Source: JALZVT01 sp964634815 (GTDB taxonomy: Bacteria; Pseudomonadota; Gammaproteobacteria; Pseudomonadales; Azotimanducaceae). Taken from it: 64,000 nt of DNA. Positions 9,325 through 17,842 of the stretch are shown here, in pieces. The notes below the pieces were generated by a model. The model had not been told where the DNA came from. It searched no databases and saw nothing but the letters and a program-made list of their open reading frames with translations. The translations under genes and the position numbers were made by a program. The stretch is taken from positions 1-64,000 of the forward strand of contig CAZWMD010000014.1 in NCBI GenBank assembly GCA_964634815.1, read 5' to 3'. How positions within the stretch are numbered: position 1 is the first letter of the stretch; each line of letters begins with the position of its first letter.

Positions 9325-10884
9325 TCAAATCTGCCGCTGGGTTATTGATTTCGGGCGCATCGCGCGTTCTGAGATTTCTTTTTGTATCGCACGCACTTTT
9401 TCTTCGGTCAGGGAGTAGCTCCACAACAGAGGAATAGCAACAAATTTAAACAGTGCCGGAATCACGGAGTAAAAGATGGCGAGCCACAGCAGGCTGTTTG
9501 TTGTGTTTGGCGCATTGATGGGGTCCGTACGGCTGTCAAATGCAATCCAGCCGACGGCAAGACCGGCTGCGGCAAGACCAGCGGCATAAGCAATCTTGCG
9601 GGTCATTGTCCAGATACTGAAGTAAGCACCGCCCTGATTTTTGCCAGTTCTGGCGCTGTCGACGTCGACAACATCTGCGGCCATTGCGTAGGGCAATGCT
9701 GACAGTGCGCCAATGGATGAACCTTTGAGCATCATCACGGCAACGAAAAACAGAAATTTTCCGGTGGGTACCCCTTCGAAGTAGCTAACCAGGGAGTTGT
9801 ATGTGTCAGTTGGCAGAAATGACAGTAGCCGGGTGATTTCGAAGGGTTCAAACCACACTACTGGTGAGACTGCGATGATGGGAATAAAGCAACTCCAAAA
9901 AGCGTACCAGCCGATGGCGCACATGGTGGCCCGATGTTTGCCGATGCGGCGAGACAGTCTGAACCAGAGGGGGATTGCGATGATCTGGGATACAAAATAG
10001 GGCGCGAGATAAAACCCATACAGATCGCCGGCGAGTAACACGTGCTTCACAAAAAAGAAGCTGAGTGAATTGGTAAGTCCAGTGCCAATGGTTGCGAAGA
10101 GAAAGATGATCACCAGGCGGCGGTACGGCTCGTTTGCCCAAACGTAACGAAAACTCTCTCGGATAGTCATCTTCTGAGCGTTTGTTTCTGCTATCGGTGG
10201 TTCTTTCACCGTGAACATCAGGTTGATGATGAACAATGGCATCAACACACAGCAGATGATGGCAACAAAATACGCCGTGTCCGAAGGCTTTGTGTACCCC
10301 CAAAACACAATAACCGCGGGACAAAACGCGCCTACCAGTGAGCCACTAACGCTGAACGCCTCGCGCCAGCTCATCACCAGAGTGCGTTCGTTGTATCCCT
10401 TTGCAAGCTCTGCGCCCATGGCGCTATAGGGCACATCCTTGATGGTGGCGCCGATGTACATCACCACCAGCGAGGCCAGCAAGTAGGGGTATCCCGAACT
10501 CATGGTGACGCCAAACACCGTGATATCCCGGAATTCGATCACCGGCACCCAAAGCAGCCAGACCCCGGCCAGAAAAATGGGGGTACCCAGTAAAATGTAG
10601 GGTTTTCGGCGACCGAACCGCGATCTCGTACGGTCAGACAAGAACCCGACAATTGGGTCGGTCAGGCCATCGAACACCCGAGACAAGGCAAGTGTGATAG
10701 CCACAAAACCAAGACTTAGCCCAAAGCCTGTGGAATCGGCGTAGACCGCGGGCAGAAACACTGCCAGGAGCAGAGTGTTCATCGCCAGAGGCATTGTTGG
10801 CGCCCCATAGGACGCAAGCTGATATCGGTTAAGCGCGCTGCTGTGAGGGGCGCTCACAGCAGGCTTGGCCGCCTGTTCTGACAC
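9325..10884 (-). CDS. MFS transporter, glycoside-pentoside-hexuronide (GPH) type
   Basis: 519 residues with about 12 hydrophobic segments. The region from 75 to 105, FDGLTDPIVGFLSDRTRSRFGRRKP (split here by the loop between helices 2 and 3), is the MFS_2/GPH signature DxxxDPxxGxxxDxxxxxxGRRRP. The family couples sodium or proton flow to uptake of sugars, glycosides or, in marine relatives, other small organic molecules. The gene starts 6 bp after the end of the acyl-CoA dehydrogenase gene on the same strand, so the two probably share a transcript. This suggests the cargo is an organic acid or lipid precursor and not a sugar. That is inference. Confidence 0.9.
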   Translation of the reverse strand: MSEQAAKPAVSAPHSSALNRYQLASYGAPTMPLAMNTLLLAVFLPAVYADSTGFGLSLGFVAITLALSRVFDGLTDPIVGFLSDRTRSRFGRRKPYILLGTPIFLAGVWLLWVPVIEFRDITVFGVTMSSGYPYLLASLVVMYIGATIKDVPYSAMGAELAKGYNERTLVMSWREAFSVSGSLVGAFCPAVIVFWGYTKPSDTAYFVAIICCVLMPLFIINLMFTVKEPPIAETNAQKMTIRESFRYVWANEPYRRLVIIFLFATIGTGLTNSLSFFFVKHVLLAGDLYGFYLAPYFVSQIIAIPLWFRLSRRIGKHRATMCAIGWYAFWSCFIPIIAVSPVVWFEPFEITRLLSFLPTDTYNSLVSYFEGVPTGKFLFFVAVMMLKGSSIGALSALPYAMAADVVDVDSARTGKNQGGAYFSIWTMTRKIAYAAGLAAAGLAVGWIAFDSRTDPINAPNTTNSLLWLAIFYSVIPALFKFVAIPLLWSYSLTEEKVRAIQKEISERAMRPKSITQRQI

Positions 10885-10890
10885 AACCTC

Positions 10891-12138
10891 TTACCAGAGG
10901 TCGTACTTTTGCACCTCCGCTCGGCCAACGACCATGTGGTGCACTTCATCCGGACCATCTGCAAAGCGCAGGTGGCGCATGTCTGTGTAGAGCCCGGCCA
11001 GCGGCGTCCACTGGGAGACGCCGGTTGCGCCATGGATCTGGATGGCGTCGTCGATGATATTGCAGACCTTTTCCGGGACCATGGCCTTAACCGCGCTTAC
11101 GTAAACCCGAGCCTCTTTGTTGCCAAGCACATCCATCGCTCGAGCTGCTTGCAGTACAGCCAGCCGCATTGCATTGATTTCAATGCGAGCTCGAGAAACC
11201 ACCTCAAGGTTTTTTCCCAACTTGATAATGGGTTTGCCAAAGGCCTCGCGACTTGCACCGCGTTTCACCATCAGCTCAAGAGCTTGTTCGGCTTTGCCAA
11301 TCGAGCGCATGCAATGGTGAATTCGACCAGGCCCAAGTCGTACTTGAGATATTTCGAAACCGCGGCCCTCACCGAGCAGGATGTTCTCTTTGGGTACACG
11401 GACGTTGTTGAATTTGATATGCATGTGACCACGCGGCGCATGATCCTGGCCAAACACCTGCATGCCTTCAAGAATCTCCACGCCTGGTGTGTTGGTGGGG
11501 ACGAGAATCTGCGACTGCTGACGACTTGGTGCAGCATCTGGGCTGGTTTTCACCATGGTGATCATGATCTTGCAACGTGGATCACCGGCGCCTGAGATGT
11601 AGAACTTCTCGCCGTTGATCACCCACTCGTCGCCTTCAAGCACGGCGCTGGTGGAAATGTTCTTGGCATCCGAAGAAGGTAGCCCGGGTTCCGTCATTGC
11701 GTATGCTGAGCGAATTTCTCCGGCCAGCAGCGGCTTCAGCCACTGTTCTTTTTGCGCCTCGGTGCCTACCCGTTCCAATACTTCCATGTTGCCAGTATCG
11801 GGAGCACTGCAATTGAGTGTCTCAGAAGCCAGCGGGTATTTGCCCAGTTCTGCGGCGATGTAAGCGTAGTCGAGGTTAGTCAGGCCCTGACCAATTTCGG
11901 AGTCTGGCAGGAAAAAATTCCACAGGCCTGAGGCCTTTGCCTTGGCTTTTGCACCGTCGAGTAGCTCCAACTGGCGAGGGTGCCAGGACCAACGATCAGT
12001 TTTTTCCTTATCGAGAGCGTAGAACTCCTCGATGATCGGTTCGACATTCGCGGCGATATGATTCATCACGCCATCCATAAGTGGCTGTGACTCTTCTGAC
12101 ATGGCCAGATTGAATAGGTCCTGTTCGGCGTGTGACAT
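10891..12138 (-). CDS. Acyl-CoA dehydrogenase
   Basis: 415 residues, full length for the FAD-dependent family that oxidises acyl-CoA to 2-enoyl-CoA. Visible parts are the all-alpha N domain (to about 130), the FAD-binding AYAMTEPGLPSSDAKN segment (near 143) and the C-terminal helical domain with LGPGRIHHCMRSIGKAE and IQIHGATGVSQ. The sequence resembles the long-chain/ACAD10-11-like subgroup that has KFYISGAGDPRC. It is first in a minus-strand group with the GPH transporter and is divergent from an SDR gene (122 bp between). Confidence 0.93.
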   Translation of the reverse strand: MSHAEQDLFNLAMSEESQPLMDGVMNHIAANVEPIIEEFYALDKEKTDRWSWHPRQLELLDGAKAKAKASGLWNFFLPDSEIGQGLTNLDYAYIAAELGKYPLASETLNCSAPDTGNMEVLERVGTEAQKEQWLKPLLAGEIRSAYAMTEPGLPSSDAKNISTSAVLEGDEWVINGEKFYISGAGDPRCKIMITMVKTSPDAAPSRQQSQILVPTNTPGVEILEGMQVFGQDHAPRGHMHIKFNNVRVPKENILLGEGRGFEISQVRLGPGRIHHCMRSIGKAEQALELMVKRGASREAFGKPIIKLGKNLEVVSRARIEINAMRLAVLQAARAMDVLGNKEARVYVSAVKAMVPEKVCNIIDDAIQIHGATGVSQWTPLAGLYTDMRHLRFADGPDEVHHMVVGRAEVQKYDLW

Positions 12139-12260
12139 GTGTTATCTCCCCAGTTACTAAAATGTCCCAGAGCCTAATGTATGTGTTTCTGAGGCTGCTG
12201 ACTACGGCCCCAAACTCCAGTACCTTAGCTTTTGGAAGAATACTGTCTGGGAGGCGGACC

Positions 12261-13067
12261 ATGGAGCTGATTGACAAGATTGCGGTGATCACCGGTGCGG
12301 GATCGGGGATCGGCCGGGCACTGGCTGTGAAATTTGCCCAGGAAGGTGCGCGCTTTGTCGTCTGCACAGATCTGAACGGCGACAATGCCTCTGAGACAGC
12401 GGCAATGATTGGCGACAAGGCCAGCGGCCATGCGCTCGATGTTGGTGATGAGGACGCCGTGAGTGCTCTGGTTGCCCAGATCGAGGGCGAGCAGGGTGCC
12501 ATTGATGTGTTTGTCTCTAACGCTGGCTATGGCGTGGGTGGTGGGCTTGATCTGGCGACCTCGGAGTGGCAGCGCATGATGAATGTCCACACCTGGGCTC
12601 ATCTCTATGCGGCCCGGGCGGTAATTCCGGGGATGGTGGCGCGGGGTGGCGGTTATCTGCTCAATACGGCATCTGCTGCAGGCCTGCTCACGCAGATGGA
12701 TTCTGGTCCCTATGCTGTGTCCAAACATGCAGCAGTTGCCTTTGCTGAGTGGCTGCGAATTAACTATGGAGACCGCAATATTGGTGTTTCGGTGCTCTGC
12801 CCGCAGGCAGTTCGTACCAATATCCTGGGGCCGGCCAAGCCAGATTCAGATAAGCCCTTTGCTGACTCAGACGCTCGGCAAGCTGCTGCAGACGGCATCC
12901 TTGAACCCGAGGATGTGGCCCAGGATTGTGTGAATGCGATGCGCGATGAGCGTTTTTTGGTGTTGCCGCATAAAGAGGTCGAAACCTACTTTCAGCGCAA
13001 GGCCAACGACTATGATCGCTGGCTCGGTGGCATGCGGCGCTTCAGACGCAAGCTGCGAGGCGAGTAG
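12261..13067 (+). CDS. Short-chain dehydrogenase/reductase (SDR)
   Basis: 268 residues from ATG 12261, preceded by GGGAGG, which rules against the longer in-frame reading. Classical SDR features: TGAGSGIG cofactor site (residues 12-19), NAGYG (near 90), a serine in NTASAAG and the catalytic YAVSKHA (near 153). It should reduce or oxidise a hydroxyl/keto group with NAD(P)(H). The loop LLTQMDSGPY and tail FLVLPHKEVETYFQRKANDYDRW match the subgroup often found with acyl-CoA dehydrogenases in lipid-degrading bacteria. It is divergent from such a gene here, and its stop abuts the stop of the next, convergent gene. Confidence 0.92.
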   Translation: MELIDKIAVITGAGSGIGRALAVKFAQEGARFVVCTDLNGDNASETAAMIGDKASGHALDVGDEDAVSALVAQIEGEQGAIDVFVSNAGYGVGGGLDLATSEWQRMMNVHTWAHLYAARAVIPGMVARGGGYLLNTASAAGLLTQMDSGPYAVSKHAAVAFAEWLRINYGDRNIGVSVLCPQAVRTNILGPAKPDSDKPFADSDARQAAADGILEPEDVAQDCVNAMRDERFLVLPHKEVETYFQRKANDYDRWLGGMRRFRRKLRGE

Positions 13068-13721
13068 TTACCAGTCGAGGTCGTCGGGAACCTCGAACTT
13101 TTTGTAGTAGTCGTCCATCTCCGGTTCGTTAGCGTCTTTGTTGTCGCCGTGTGCGGTGATGATCCACTTGGGGTCCCGTTTGGCAATCTTCTCCGCAACC
13201 TCCGGTGTAACCAGGTGATAGAGGCCGTCGTTGTTGATGATCACCAGCTTGCCTTTACTTAGCGCATCGAGCTGCGCTGGCGGCACATAGATGCGTTTGA
13301 TTTTCTTTTTGTGCAGAAAATTATAGGGCACATCTGTATCTGACTTTTCTTTCACGCGCTGATCGTTTTCGGTAACCAGCTGTTTGATCTGTGCACGTAT
13401 GGCTCTGGCCTGGGCCTTGGCATTGCGTTCACGCGCTATTTCTTTGTCACGTCGCACCTTGGCGGCCTGGGCAAGCTTTGCTCGCGCCGTAACGGTTGGC
13501 TCAGCGGCGGCTGCCTGAGGTGAACCGGGTTGTGGCTGGGCCGTGCCTTTTTTGTTCGCCGTTTTCTTGTTGGCCGAACTGCGCTTTTTGCCCTTGGACG
13601 AGTGCTTTTTATTCTGCGCACGAGCTTGCGCCTCGGCACGCTTTTGTTTCTCGGCCTTCTTCGCCTGACTGGAACTCGCCAGCCCAGCTGCCACCAATTG
13701 ATCACGTAGGGATTGCGCCAC
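13068..13721 (-). CDS. DUF2058 family nucleoid/polynucleotide-associated protein (YaiL-like)
   Basis: 217 residues. The N-terminal SLRDQLVAAGL followed by a long Lys/Ala/Gln-rich basic helix (residues 15-120) is the family hallmark. The C-terminal part YNFLHKKKIKRIYVP, LVIINNDGLYHLVTPEVAEKI is the conserved globular region. The family is widespread in gammaproteobacteria and has been described as polynucleotide-associated; no enzymatic function is established. It has no operon partner and ends exactly where the convergent SDR ends. Confidence 0.92.
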   Translation of the reverse strand: MAQSLRDQLVAAGLASSSQAKKAEKQKRAEAQARAQNKKHSSKGKKRSSANKKTANKKGTAQPQPGSPQAAAAEPTVTARAKLAQAAKVRRDKEIARERNAKAQARAIRAQIKQLVTENDQRVKEKSDTDVPYNFLHKKKIKRIYVPPAQLDALSKGKLVIINNDGLYHLVTPEVAEKIAKRDPKWIITAHGDNKDANEPEMDDYYKKFEVPDDLDW

Positions 13722-13789
13722 GCGTTGTTCTCACATTTGAAACCCAGGGCCGTATACTACCTTCAGTGAGAGAAGCTTGGGAGTATGAA

Positions 13790-14974
13790 ATGACGGATAC
13801 ATCTGACGGATATCCACTGGCTGGACTTAAGGTGCTGGATTTTTCCCGCGTACTGGCTGGTCCTTTTGCGGGTCGGATGCTCTGTGATCTTGGGGCTGAT
13901 GTGGTCAAGGTTGAACCACCCGATGGTGACATTACGCGCCTTTGGGGCAGGCGCATTGCAAATATCCCGGGCTATTATCATCAACAAAATGCTGGCAAGC
14001 GGGATATTTGCATCGATCTGCGCGCGGAAGGCGCGGTTGCGCTGGTCGAAGAGCTGGTCGCAGAGGCGGATGTGCTCATTGAAAACTATCGACCGGATGT
14101 CATGCCCCGTCTCGGTCTTGGATATGATGCGCTGAAGGCAATCAATCCGCGATTGATCATGCTGTCGATTTCAGGTTTTGGTCAGGGAGGCCCGGAGTCT
14201 CACCGACCGGCATACGCCCCGATCATTCACGCCGAGGCCGGGCTTCTGCATCGTCAGGCGCGGCGGGGAGACCTGCCACTTAATGATCTGCCACTGTCGG
14301 TTGCCGATACCAATGCATCTCTGCATGGTCTGGTTGGACTGCTGTCAGCGGTTATCCTGCGCGAGCGAACAGGTCGCGGCCAGCACATCGATATTGCGAT
14401 GATTGACGCCACCATCGCAACCGATGATCAGGTGCATTATGCGATCGAAGATGCGGAAAACATGGGCCCGCAACCCAATTTGATCCTTGAGACTGGTGCC
14501 GGAACCCTGCTGTTAAGTGCGGATCTGCGCTACGTATGGCATCAGTTCTCCACCATCTTGGGCGTGCCTGATCCGGCAGGCAAGGACGCTGAGTTGGCTG
14601 ACAAGATCAGGCTGCGCAAATCAGCCGTTGAGGACGTAATAAAGCCTCTGGCTTCCTGGGATGACGTCGAAGCGCTGATGAAGAAAGTGAATCTGGCCTG
14701 GGGCAAAGTGCTGGATCCAGCGGCACTGGAAACTCAACCGACAGTACAAGCCCGCGGCAGCATTACCCAGGTCCCGGATCGAGCGGGAGGCACTCGCCCC
14801 ATCACCCAATCGCCGTACCGATTCTCCAATGCAGACAGCGGCGTCCGTGGCCCGGCACCCCACCGTGGTGAACACAACACAGAAGTCTTAAATGAGTGGC
14901 TGGATACATCTCCTGCTCGGGTCGCCGAGTTGGTGGCTACCGGCATTTTGCAGTCGGAAGAGTCCGAGACTTAG
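13790..14974 (+). CDS. CaiB/BaiF (family III) CoA-transferase, catalytic Asp replaced
   Basis: 394 residues from ATG 13790, which places GLKVLDFSRVLAGPFAGRMLCDLGADVVKVE at the normal N-terminal position. The other family blocks are present (ENYRPDVMPRLGLGYDALKAINPRLIMLSISGFG, and the GQHIDIAMIDA block). Where most members have Y-D-x3-Q-A before the glycine turn, this one reads YAPIIHAEAG, with Ala at residue 143. The normal acyl-carrying Asp is therefore absent or shifted. It may be a divergent subgroup with another nucleophile or a non-catalytic subunit. It stands alone, divergent from DUF2058. Confidence 0.88.
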   Translation: MTDTSDGYPLAGLKVLDFSRVLAGPFAGRMLCDLGADVVKVEPPDGDITRLWGRRIANIPGYYHQQNAGKRDICIDLRAEGAVALVEELVAEADVLIENYRPDVMPRLGLGYDALKAINPRLIMLSISGFGQGGPESHRPAYAPIIHAEAGLLHRQARRGDLPLNDLPLSVADTNASLHGLVGLLSAVILRERTGRGQHIDIAMIDATIATDDQVHYAIEDAENMGPQPNLILETGAGTLLLSADLRYVWHQFSTILGVPDPAGKDAELADKIRLRKSAVEDVIKPLASWDDVEALMKKVNLAWGKVLDPAALETQPTVQARGSITQVPDRAGGTRPITQSPYRFSNADSGVRGPAPHRGEHNTEVLNEWLDTSPARVAELVATGILQSEESET

Positions 14975-14978
14975 CAGA

Positions 14979-15425
14979 TCAGTGGCCTGTGGGCGGGTAT
15001 TTTTTGCGCATGTAAGAGACCGACGCCTGAATCAGTGTTTGCAGCACGTCGAGGTCCACGTTTGACAGGCGCCCTATATAGAGGCACGAAGCCCCCGTTT
15101 TATGCTTGCCGAGTTTCTTGAGTAAGCCCGGGTAGTCGTCGAATCCAGGCATGATGTACACCACCATATTGGCTTTGCGGGCGGCAAAGCCGGTAAGCGG
15201 GCTGTCTCCTTCATGACCGCTCTCGTAACGGTGGTGGTAGCTGCCAAAACCGACAATGCTTGGCCCCCATAACACGGGTGGTTCGCCGGTGATGGATTGC
15301 ATCATCGGTAACAGGATCTGCGCGTCTTCCTTCCGCCCGGCGGGAGTGATGTTTGCGAGGTACTCTGTGAGCGCCCGCTGGGCATCCTTTGCAGAGCTTA
15401 ATGGGCGTGTTTTAGCCTTACTCAT
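14979..15425 (-). CDS. DUF1801 (YdhG-like) protein
   Basis: 148 residues. The conserved DUF1801 core is visible: GEPPVLWGPSIVGFGSYHHRYESGH (across residues 55-80), then KANMVVYIMPGF and KTGASCLYIGRLSNVD. These are small soluble proteins with no established biochemical role. The gene ends 4 bp from the convergent CoA-transferase and starts 92 bp from the divergent DUF35 gene. There is no operon context from which to infer function. Confidence 0.88.
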   Translation of the reverse strand: MSKAKTRPLSSAKDAQRALTEYLANITPAGRKEDAQILLPMMQSITGEPPVLWGPSIVGFGSYHHRYESGHEGDSPLTGFAARKANMVVYIMPGFDDYPGLLKKLGKHKTGASCLYIGRLSNVDLDVLQTLIQASVSYMRKKYPPTGH

Positions 15426-15517
15426 GGTAGCGATAGCATGCCATAGATCGTTCCAGCTATTCCTGTGGCGCCTTGGCGCGTATTCTTTTGGTTTGAGGCA
15501 TGGAGGAGGAGAACACT

Positions 15518-15937
15518 ATGGCCACCTATCAGACACCCATCCCCACTCGGGGTACGCATACCAAGCCGTTCTGGGACGGAACCAGCGAAGGCAAGCTAAT
15601 GTTGCCGCGCTGCGAAGACTGCAATCGGACCCACTGGTATCCGCGCTATATCTGCCCGCATTGCCAGTCATCCAATATCGACTGGATTGAAGCAAGCGGT
15701 GAGGGATGGATTCATACCTACGCCGTACAGCATTTGGTGTTTGGTAAATGGGCCAAACAGGCGCCTTACGTTACGGCCTACATTGACCTCAAGGAAGGTG
15801 ATCGGATGCTCACGGTATTGCGTGGAGTTGATCCCAACAAACCGGAAGAGATAAAGATCGGCACGCCAGTAAAGGTGGAGTTCGACAAAGCCGATGATGA
15901 CATGTACATCCCGTTTTGGCGTGTGGTGGAGGTCTAG
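15518..15937 (+). CDS. DUF35 / zinc-ribbon OB-fold acyl-CoA-binding protein
   Basis: 139 residues from ATG 15518. A strong GGAGGAGGAG lies just before it, so the ATG at 15500 is rejected. A zinc ribbon C-x2-C-x11-C-x2-C spans residues 30-48 (CEDC and CPHC), followed by an OB fold (GEGWIHTYAVQH to the VEFDKADDDMYIPFWRVVEV tail). DUF35 proteins pair with thiolase-like enzymes, for example in Ltp2-ChsH2 aldolases of steroid side-chain breakdown. The thiolase-like gene starts 2 bp later, which supports that pairing. Confidence 0.93.
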   Translation: MATYQTPIPTRGTHTKPFWDGTSEGKLMLPRCEDCNRTHWYPRYICPHCQSSNIDWIEASGEGWIHTYAVQHLVFGKWAKQAPYVTAYIDLKEGDRMLTVLRGVDPNKPEEIKIGTPVKVEFDKADDDMYIPFWRVVEV

Positions 15938-15939
15938 TA

Positions 15940-17154
15940 ATGCCTGGAAAACTATTTAAGTCTGCAGCAATTGTTGGGGCAGCTGAGGCCAACGAGATCG
16001 GTTTCCTGAAAGAGCCTGTGACTGCGCTGCAGTTGCATATTGAAGCGATCAAGAATGTGTGTGAGCAAACCGGCATTGCGATGAATCGCATTGAGGGGGT
16101 GTTCTCTACCGGCTGGTCACCGGAACTCTGTGAGCACCTGGGCATCACACCAAAATACATAGACACAACCGCCGTGGGCGGTTCTTCGTTTGAGCTGCAT
16201 GTCCATCATGCTATGGCTGCGATTCACGCCGGCATCATTGATATTGCGCTGGTGACTCATGGTGAGAACGGACATTCCGCGAACAAGATTGGCGGGCGTG
16301 GTCCCAGCAACTACGGTATGGGGAGCACGGGTGTCGCCTCACCGGGAGTTGAAATGACCATGGCCTACGGGTTGAGTGGTGCGTCTTCGAACTACGCCCA
16401 CGCCATGGTTCGTCACATGCATCGTTTCGGGACCACCTCCGAAGACTATGCGCACATCGCCAAGGTGTCTCGTGACTGGGCAACCCTCAATCCTCGGGCG
16501 GCGATGTATTCGAAAGAAAAACACCCCTTTGGTGGGCCGATTACCGTTCAACAAGTTCAGGAATCTCGAATGATTGCCTGGCCCCTCACTATTTTGCATT
16601 GCTGCATGGTTGCGGATCACGGCGGCGCTGTCATCGTCGCCAGCCCCAAGGTGGCTGCCAGTCTCAATACCAAGCCGGTCTGGATTGCCGGTGCCGGGGA
16701 GAGCATGGCGCACTGGAACATGTTGGAGATGGACGACTTCACAGCCACATCAGCAGCGACCTCTGCCCAGGCCGCCTATTCCATGGCGGGAATGGGGCCT
16801 GATGATATGGAAATGGCTCTGGTCTATGACTCCTTCACGATTACTGCCGCGATGACCGTCGAGATGCTTGGGCTGGCCCGGCGCGGAGAGGGGCACCTGC
16901 TGTGGAAAGATGGCCGGGCAGCGCCCGGTGGTGCTTTTCCGATCAATACCAATGGCGGCGGCTTGTCATTCAATCACTCGGGTATGTACGGCATGCCACT
17001 GTTGATCGAGGGCTATCGACAACTATCAGGCACAGCTGAAGATGGCATTAATGGCGACAAGGGCAAGCAGACCAGCGCCCGGACCTGTGTGGTGAATGGC
17101 ACCGGCGGCGCGCTGTCGACAACGGGCACTCTGGTGCTGATGGCCGACGACTAA
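15940..17154 (+). CDS. Thiolase-fold lipid-transfer/Ltp2-like acyl-CoA aldolase
   Basis: 404 residues, thiolase superfamily, non-decarboxylating SCP2/Ltp type. At the place of the thiolase nucleophilic Cys it reads TAVGGSSFELHVHHA (near residues 76-90), so it lacks that cysteine. The C-terminal NTNGGGLSFNHSGMYGM replaces the usual C-x-G motif region with Asn-Gly-Gly and a conserved His/Tyr. Loss of the Cys is typical of Ltp2-type retro-aldolases that release a two- or three-carbon acyl-CoA from a branched chain. It is translationally coupled to the DUF35 gene 2 bp upstream, and together they probably form one complex. The steroid or other substrate is not shown. Confidence 0.88.
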   Translation: MPGKLFKSAAIVGAAEANEIGFLKEPVTALQLHIEAIKNVCEQTGIAMNRIEGVFSTGWSPELCEHLGITPKYIDTTAVGGSSFELHVHHAMAAIHAGIIDIALVTHGENGHSANKIGGRGPSNYGMGSTGVASPGVEMTMAYGLSGASSNYAHAMVRHMHRFGTTSEDYAHIAKVSRDWATLNPRAAMYSKEKHPFGGPITVQQVQESRMIAWPLTILHCCMVADHGGAVIVASPKVAASLNTKPVWIAGAGESMAHWNMLEMDDFTATSAATSAQAAYSMAGMGPDDMEMALVYDSFTITAAMTVEMLGLARRGEGHLLWKDGRAAPGGAFPINTNGGGLSFNHSGMYGMPLLIEGYRQLSGTAEDGINGDKGKQTSARTCVVNGTGGALSTTGTLVLMADD

Positions 17155-17185
17155 ACCTTTTCGGAGCGCCAACCATCAAAGAGGC

Positions 17186-17842
17186 ATGATTGCGGAATTG
17201 AAGATTCTCTCCATGCCTAGCGATGAGCCCGAAAGCCCTTCTGCCATTGCCGGCAGCCCAGGCTTGCAAAAGGACCCCCAAGAGCTTCCTGATCAGCAGA
17301 CGCTTCTGTGGGCTCGGGTTCGCGAGGGGGATCGGGCGGCGTTCGAATTGATTTATCGGACGTTGGCTGGATCGTTGTTTGCTCTGTGTCTGCGCATGAC
17401 TGCAAATAGAGCCAGTGCTGAAGACTGCGTACAGGCAACCTTCATTGCGGCCTGGGAGAAACGCCACAGTTTTCGTGGTGATTCCCAGTTGAAAACCTGG
17501 TTGCATCGTATTGCGGTTAATAAGGTGTTGGGAAAGGGGCGGAGCGAAGGTCGACGACGGGAGGTGCTGGATAGCTACGCCGCACAGAGCCAGTCTGCGA
17601 TGACCGAATCCCTGGATCGTGGGGGTGATCGAGGTCTTGATCTGGACCTTGAGAAGGCGATTAGTGCTCTGCCAGAACGCAGCCGACAGGTGTTCGTTTT
17701 GCATGCCATTCATGGTTACAAACACGACGAAGTTGGGGCGCTTTTGGGTATCGCTTCAGGGACAAGTAAAGCCCACTACCATCGTTCGCGACAAATATTG
17801 CGGGCAGCCTTGATGTCCCAATCTGCTGGAGTACAGCAATGA
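17186..17842 (+). CDS. ECF-type RNA polymerase sigma factor
   Basis: 218 residues with about 35 variable residues ahead of the sigma core. Region 2 begins at ARVREGDRAAFELIYR and includes ASAEDCVQATFIAAWEKRHSF and LKTWLHRIAVNKVL. Region 4 has ALPERSRQVFVLHAIHGYKHDEVGALLGIASGTSKAHYHRSRQ, split between its two helices. It would direct RNA polymerase to envelope or stress promoters. Its stop overlaps the next gene's ATG in an ATGA, as expected for a sigma/anti-sigma pair. A second ATG at 17213 would shorten it by nine residues. Confidence 0.94.
   Translation: MIAELKILSMPSDEPESPSAIAGSPGLQKDPQELPDQQTLLWARVREGDRAAFELIYRTLAGSLFALCLRMTANRASAEDCVQATFIAAWEKRHSFRGDSQLKTWLHRIAVNKVLGKGRSEGRRREVLDSYAAQSQSAMTESLDRGGDRGLDLDLEKAISALPERSRQVFVLHAIHGYKHDEVGALLGIASGTSKAHYHRSRQILRAALMSQSAGVQQ

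Noticed and set aside
10909..11595. A long plus-strand frame antisense to the acyl-CoA dehydrogenase
   Set aside because: It mirrors a strongly conserved gene on the other strand and has no ribosome site or domain pattern.
17048..17725. A 225-residue minus-strand frame antisense to the sigma factor and thiolase ends
   Set aside because: The plus-strand genes have clear motifs over the whole stretch; this is their shadow.
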